From NCBI GenBank assembly GCA_037952775.1, contig JBANAY010000003.1:31558001-31622000 (forward strand): a stretch of DNA of 64,000 bases, in the 5' to 3' direction. Positions 59,773-64,000 of the stretch are shown here, one piece after another (position 1 is the first letter of the stretch; each line of letters starts with the position of its first letter). The stretch is from Clonostachys chloroleuca (taxonomy: Eukaryota > Ascomycota > Sordariomycetes > Hypocreales > Bionectriaceae). The position numbers and the translations under genes were made by a program. The notes beneath the pieces are model-generated. The model searched no databases and was not told the origin of the DNA. It was given only the letters and a program-made list of their open reading frames with translations.

Positions 59773-61173
59773 CTACAGCACCAACCGTCCCGGCTCCTCC
59801 TCCAAAATCGCCTTGCATCGCTCCAGGAACACCTGTGCCCTCTCCTCCTCGGCCTTGGGGACAACCAGGCTGAAGACGTTGGCGCCGCTCGACAGGCCGG
59901 GGACTGTGGGGATGACGGGCGGGGAGGCTCGCTTCTTGGGCTTGGCGGTGAGGATGTCGATGATGTCCGACTTCTTGGAAGGAGGGGCGGACACGAACGA
60001 GGAGGGGGTGATGGCGGATATCTGAGGCAGGTAGACGCCCCGGGTGCCCCTGGAAGCCTTGACCTTGTCCAGGCCGAGGACCTGGTCGAAGAGCTCCTCG
60101 GCGGTGGGCTGCCGCGAGGCAGGGGGCAGGTCGGCGTTGGCCACGTCGGCGGCGCGGCTGATGAAGGTGGAGAGGGGCAGGAAGACGCCGAGGGTGTCGT
60201 TGATCTTGTTCTGGACCTCGACGACCTTGGACAGCGAGACGGGGACGTTGATCTCCAGGTTCTCAACTACTGGGGCCTTGGGGGCGGGAGCGGCTTCCTT
60301 CTTGGCCGGCTCCTCCTTCTTGGGGGGCGCCGCCACCTTGATGTTGCTGAGGTCGAGGTGACCCAGCTTCTCGAAGCGGGATGAGATGGTGGCTGGAGTC
60401 TCGGCGTCGATAGTGCCGAGGAAGGCCAGGACGTCACCCTTCAGCAGCCGGCCGTTTGGCCCGGTGGGCTTGATCTTACTAAGATCCTCCTGGCTCAGAC
60501 CCTTCTGCGCGGCGAGGTGGCCTGTGGAGGGGAGCAGGGGGAGCTTGTGCTCGTAGCTGCCCCCGCCTGAGGTCTTTACTGCGCTGCCCTTGGCCTGGGA
60601 GGAGCTAGAGCCGCTGGCCTGTGAAGCAGCGGGACCTCCCTTGGAGGCGCTCTCGGCAGGTTGGGGGGCCTTCTCCTCGGCCGGAACCTCGAGGGAGGAG
60701 AGGTCATCGCCGGGTTCGGCGACGACAGCGATCCGGGTTCCAACCTGGACGCCCTTGGCGCCGCCCTGGGAGAGGATCTTGAACATGACGCCGTCCTCCT
60801 GGGCCTCTACGTCCATTGTGGCCTTGTCGGTCTCGATCTCGAGGAGGACGTCGCCGGCGCTGAAGGAGTCGCCCTCCTTGACGTTCCATGCCGCGATGTT
60901 GCCCTCAGTCATGGTCGGGGACAGGGCCGGCATGGTGAAGTTCTGGGCGGCGAGGCATCGCGAGGATGATGTAAAGGCTGTATATGCGAAGTATATCAAG
61001 TCAGCAGGGCAACACTCCAATGGTTTTTTGCCGCTCCGTGAACGGCGCCTGGCAGGAGGGGTCTGATGGCAGAGGGTCGGTGGTATAAAAGGGGATCATA
61101 CCGCGGGCCCCAACAGCGGGGTTGCTCGAGAGACGACGTGTGTGGCCCGGCACACTGCCGCAAGGGATGCCAT
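59773..61173 (-). CDS. PDX1: Pyruvate dehydrogenase complex protein X (E3-binding protein), apparent frame problem at exon 1
   Basis: Mitochondrial matrix subunit that anchors dihydrolipoamide dehydrogenase (E3) to the E2 core. Exon 1 (61173-61102) is MASLAAVCRATHVVSRATPLLG, a presequence; intron 61101-60978 is GT-AG; exon 2 (60977-59773) begins AFTSSSRCLAAQNF. Lipoyl domain residues about 36-115 with the lipoyl-Lys near 76 in EIETDKATMDVEA; peripheral-subunit binding domain near 180-225 (PTGPNGRLLKGDVLAFL); Pro/Ala/Lys linkers. The C-terminal part lacks the HxxxDG acyltransferase motif, so it is protein X, not E2. Exon 1 and 2 phases disagree by one base. One extra base in the GGGGCCC run at about 61107-61113 fixes this, giving LLGPR-AFTSSSR and 425 residues. 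An upstream in-frame ATG at 61290 is possible but less like orthologues. Confidence 0.9.
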
Positions 61174-61666
61174 TGAGGGGGCGTCCGAGACTGCAGAGAG
61201 GGAGGATTGGTGATGGAGAGGAGGGTCGAGGTGCTTCTGCGGCAGTTGCAAAGCTCGGGCGAGGTTGAAGCTGTTGGGAATATGCTCCATCCAACGGACG
61301 ACACGGGCCCATTTTTTTATTTTTTGGGCGCAATGTCCCGATACGTCGGAGTTGCTTTACACCGGGGAGCCTGACAAAAATATTTAGTCTGATATGCGCG
61401 CTGCTTTTGACGCATTTATATTGTCGCCTATCCTTCCGGCAGTACCCTTGAAGTGGATTGTACTTTGGACCGATCCTTGTCCCTTTGAGCCACGAGCCAT
61501 TGGGAATTTTTGATAGCTCCCACCATCACATCACGCCAGCCCAGACTACAGAGACAGAATTGGCTGGCAATGCCATTGCCATTGCGAAGGTGACCGTCCA
61601 CTTACCCGAAACACATACAGCTCTACTTCAATTGCGCCCCCAGGCCTGGAGCTCAGAACATCCGCA
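61174..61666. promoter_or_regulatory. Shared divergent promoter, PDX1 / two-TM mitochondrial protein
   Basis: 493 bases between two genes transcribed away from each other, both with predicted mitochondrial products. It contains an AT-rich core at about 61,310-61,330 and 61,375-61,430. A bidirectional promoter is inferred from the layout only. Confidence 0.45.
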
Positions 61667-62632
61667 ATGGCCAGTTTCTCCCGGGGGCTGCTACGGCACT
61701 CCCTCCGGCCGCTCTCGAGCCCGCGAATTCTCCTCTCCGAACTATCTGCCCCGCGAGCAGCAGCCCGGTTACTCACAACGTCCCCTTGCTTGCACGCCGC
61801 CACCTCCTCCCCAGCCAAAACGAGCAGACCGCCGCCGCCGCCGCGTCCCTCACAACGAGGCCAACCGCCCAAACCAAGCGGCCTTACGAACTATGCTCTG
61901 ATCAAGACCTTGGCCACCAAGCCTACCCCCACGGTATTCTACGAGGGCGCCTCGCACTTCTGGTTCTACTTTGGATGCTGGACGAGCGGCATCACGATCC
62001 TGGCGTGGACGTGCCTGACAGCCCCCTCGGTCGTCTCGCAGCCCGAAGGCGTGCCGTCGTGGGTCAGCTGGGTCTACGGCGCCTCCTACGCCCTCCTCAC
62101 CGGCATGGGCTTCTTCCTCATCTCCAAGACGCCCAACATCGTCAGCTCGATAAGGGTCCTGCCGGCAGCAGCAGCAAAGTCGGCGTCGGCCAACGTCCCC
62201 GCCGTTGCCCGACGAGCACCCTCAGCACCCTCAGCAGCAGCGCCCACGATGGAGGTCACGGTGCAGCGCATGGTGCCCCTCCTGCAGCCCAAGGTGCTCA
62301 GGGTGCCGCTGGACAAGGTATCGCTCAAGTCGCGGCTCTCGCTGCCGGATGAGTACGTCCCCGAGCTGAGGCGCAAGGAGCTGGCGCGCCGGGCCGAGCA
62401 GGAGCAGGTGGCGCTGCGCAGGTTCGACATGGAGCACCTGCTGACGATGCCGTTCCGGCGGATGGGGAGGGCCCTCAAGGCCTTGTTCAGGGGCGTCCGG
62501 TCGGCGTGGACGGACATGGGGTGGGGGGTGATGACGGTGGACGGGAAGAACTACAAGGTGAACGTTGAGAAGGGTTTCGCGCACGACGGGTTCAGGACGC
62601 TGGAGAGGATCGTGCCCATCGACCCGAAGTAA
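61667..62632 (+). CDS. Putative mitochondrial inner-membrane protein with two TM segments (TMEM223-like architecture)
   Basis: Single exon, 321 residues; not firmly recognised. The N-terminal ~75 residues are Arg/Ser/Ala/Pro-rich with almost no acids, a strong mitochondrial presequence. Then comes a short soluble part with VFYEGASHF, TM1 at about 97-117 (WFYFGCWTSGITILAWTCL) and TM2 at about 131-153, joined by a short loop. A C-terminal ~165-residue soluble domain follows, rich in basic residues and ending GKNYKVNVEKGFAHDGF and IVPIDPK. Two close TM helices followed by a C-terminal domain recall TMEM223/TMEM186-type complex IV or I assembly proteins, but that is only an architectural resemblance. 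It is divergently paired with PDX1. Start ATG is the first in the frame. Confidence 0.8.
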   Translation: MASFSRGLLRHSLRPLSSPRILLSELSAPRAAARLLTTSPCLHAATSSPAKTSRPPPPPRPSQRGQPPKPSGLTNYALIKTLATKPTPTVFYEGASHFWFYFGCWTSGITILAWTCLTAPSVVSQPEGVPSWVSWVYGASYALLTGMGFFLISKTPNIVSSIRVLPAAAAKSASANVPAVARRAPSAPSAAAPTMEVTVQRMVPLLQPKVLRVPLDKVSLKSRLSLPDEYVPELRRKELARRAEQEQVALRRFDMEHLLTMPFRRMGRALKALFRGVRSAWTDMGWGVMTVDGKNYKVNVEKGFAHDGFRTLERIVPIDPK

Positions 62633-63495
62633 GGGGAGAACTGGACTGGACTGGGCAAACGAGGTGAAGCTCACCGGGTTGGGGGATATACTCGACCGGA
62701 ACTGTACAAAAAGGGATGTTTCTACTAGCTGTATCATAGGACAATGGCATGTAACGAAAGAGCTAACGAGCCAAACTGTCTCGTTGTATGAATCACACTT
62801 TGGGAGAGAAGACTGAACGTGCTCGTCCACCGACCAAGCTACGACATGTGCCTTTCTGTCTAACACAGCCTGACTTGCGTTTCTCCCGCTCGGAGCAAGA
62901 CAGACGATGGGAAGAGATCTCGATGAGCAAGCGCCGTTCCTCGGTACCTGTCGATCCACGGTGAGGTAGCTCAGGAAGCAGATCGAGCACATCACCAACG
63001 CACACCATGCGGTGTACAACAAAAGTTCTCTGCCCATCTGTTGTTGGTGGGGGGGGGGGGGCACGAAAAGCCAGCAAACACGACATTCCCCCCTCTCCTC
63101 CTCTCGGTCGGGTCACCCATCGCGTGCTGCTGAAAGGGCCCCGCGAGTGGGAAAAGCCCTCGTTGCCCGAACGGGACAAAAAAGTGACAGATTGGAGGTA
63201 AATCAGCAGAGGTGATCGTCATATGTCATGCACGTTCCAACTGGACTAGCAGCTTTTCCATCGTGTGAGCAAAAAAAAAAGGAAGCGGTGAAAATTCCCC
63301 ATGGATGAGGGAAACCACGATCTACGCGAGGGGTGTGTGAAGGGTCACCGAGGAAAAAGCAAAAGGTAAGAAAGATATCCATATTGAGGGGCTCATGGTC
63401 AAGTGGTGAAATCTGAAGACAGAAATTCCGCGTCTTAGTGGCGGGGCAGATGGCAACCGTGATCGAATTTGAGTTGCTCGATCATACGTTTCGAC
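62633..63495. other. Intergenic region
   Basis: No supported gene; the minus-strand frames covering 62,231-63,179 are mirror images of coding sequence or cross a long G run. Contains the G13 homopolymer listed separately. Confidence 0.5.
63049..63061. repeat. Poly-G run of 13
   Basis: Thirteen G residues in a row in non-coding DNA. Such a run is hard for any platform and its length here may not be exact. Confidence 0.85.
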
Positions 63496-63552
63496 ATGGA
63501 AAACGAGCGATTCTGGGGGCCCTTCTTTGGAGGTCCCGCAAGGAAATCCTAA

Positions 63553-63871
63553 AAAAAGGTCCCCAGGAAAATTTGCCAGGAAGAAGTGGAGGAGGCTGCA
63601 TTGAGGTCTCCAGCTGTCATAGTTGGCATATGCAGTTTTTTTGTCGCTCGGCATGCGTCATTGTTCAAAGCGGTTTTTCCTGAGGCGCCTGGCGAGCCAG
63701 CTCGTGTGTTTGATTTGGATGAGGAGCAACGAAGAAGAAAAATTCTTCAATTAGTCCTTTGTAGAGGTACTTGATAGCGGTGTCAGTAAGTAGGATCGGG
63801 CGCATGCTGACCTGCACTAACACGGACATGCAGCTTTGAGGGAGGTGCAGCAGTACAATGGAGGTCTGTGA
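63553..63871 (+). CDS. Possible 3' exons of an unrecognised small gene
   Basis: Open frame 63553-63766 encodes QEEVEEAALRSPAVIVGIC, then FFVARHASLFKAVFPEAP and a charged FDLDEEQRRRKILQLVLCR. It meets a good donor (GGTACTTG) at 63767 and, after a 67-base intron with GCTGAC and CACTAAC branch candidates and a CAG acceptor, continues in phase as ALREVQQYNGGL and a TGA at 63869-63871. Correct splice signals and phase, plus acidic/basic helical composition, argue for a real gene end. The 5' part is unclear: an in-frame ATG at 63496 is separated from the open frame by a TAA at 63550-63552. Either an upstream exon joins here, a base error lies in the following A7 run, or the gene is broken. No family recognised. 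Confidence 0.35.
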
Positions 63872-64000
63872 GATTTGGATGCTCTAGTGCGCGCGCTCGC
63901 CGGTGGTGGTGTGAGAGACGGTCTCAGACATCGTAAGACACCGCAAAGGTTATGCTGAATGGCTCATCTCCCATGTACGGGATCAACAATTGTATGATGG

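Noticed and set aside
59649..60266. 205-codon minus-strand Ser/Arg/Pro-rich frame within PDX1
   Set aside because: Out-of-frame shadow of the PDX1 coding sequence.
62231..63064. 277-codon minus-strand open frame opposite the two-TM protein gene
   Set aside because: His/Pro/Arg-rich mirror of GC-rich coding sequence on the other strand; no ATG context or motif.

Overview
The window is nuclear DNA of a filamentous ascomycete (Pezizomycotina, most likely a Sordariomycete). The basis is 50-180 base GT-AG introns with CTNAC-type branch sites, two Zn(II)2Cys6 regulators, and a gene set typical of that group (mndB-type beta-mannosidase, Bni4 protein, OPT transporter, pyruvate dehydrogenase protein X). 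No virus, plasmid, CRISPR array or bacterial operon is visible. Species cannot be fixed from the sequence alone.

Layout. 0-17 kb is gene-rich: splicing factor CWC22 (+), beta-mannosidase (-), a Zn2Cys6 regulator (+), a Dus1-type tRNA dihydrouridine synthase (-) and a Bni4-like septum/PP1 scaffold (-). From 16.8 to 32.4 kb no protein gene can be supported; one tRNA-Arg(UCU) with a 6-base intron lies inside. A secreted alpha-carbonic anhydrase sits alone at 32.4-33.3 kb, followed by another 6.4 kb empty stretch. 39.7-53.1 kb is dense: Yta7/ATAD2 chromatin ATPase (+), dihydrofolate reductase (+), CBP3 complex III chaperone (-), mitochondrial ketoacyl synthase (-) and an OPT peptide transporter (+). 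After a 3.2 kb gap come a second Zn2Cys6 regulator (+), PDH protein X (-), a two-TM mitochondrial membrane protein (+), and a possible unrecognised small gene at the right edge.

Functional links. Several genes serve mitochondria: ketoacyl synthase (type II fatty acid synthesis, which supplies octanoyl chains for lipoate), protein X (a lipoylated PDH subunit), CBP3 (cytochrome b assembly), and the two-TM protein that shares an intergenic promoter region with protein X. This is proximity plus known pathway logic, not proof of co-regulation.

Most notable observation. Seven of thirteen well-recognised protein genes carry a single-base reading-frame break. In six, adding one base to a short C or C/G run of the coding strand restores a full-length, family-like protein and correct splice phase. 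The simplest explanation is homopolymer under-calling in the assembly rather than biology. The affected genes are annotated as intact genes with a suspected sequence error. I found no convincing new biological system; the least explained areas are the two long gene-poor stretches and the candidate gene at the right edge.
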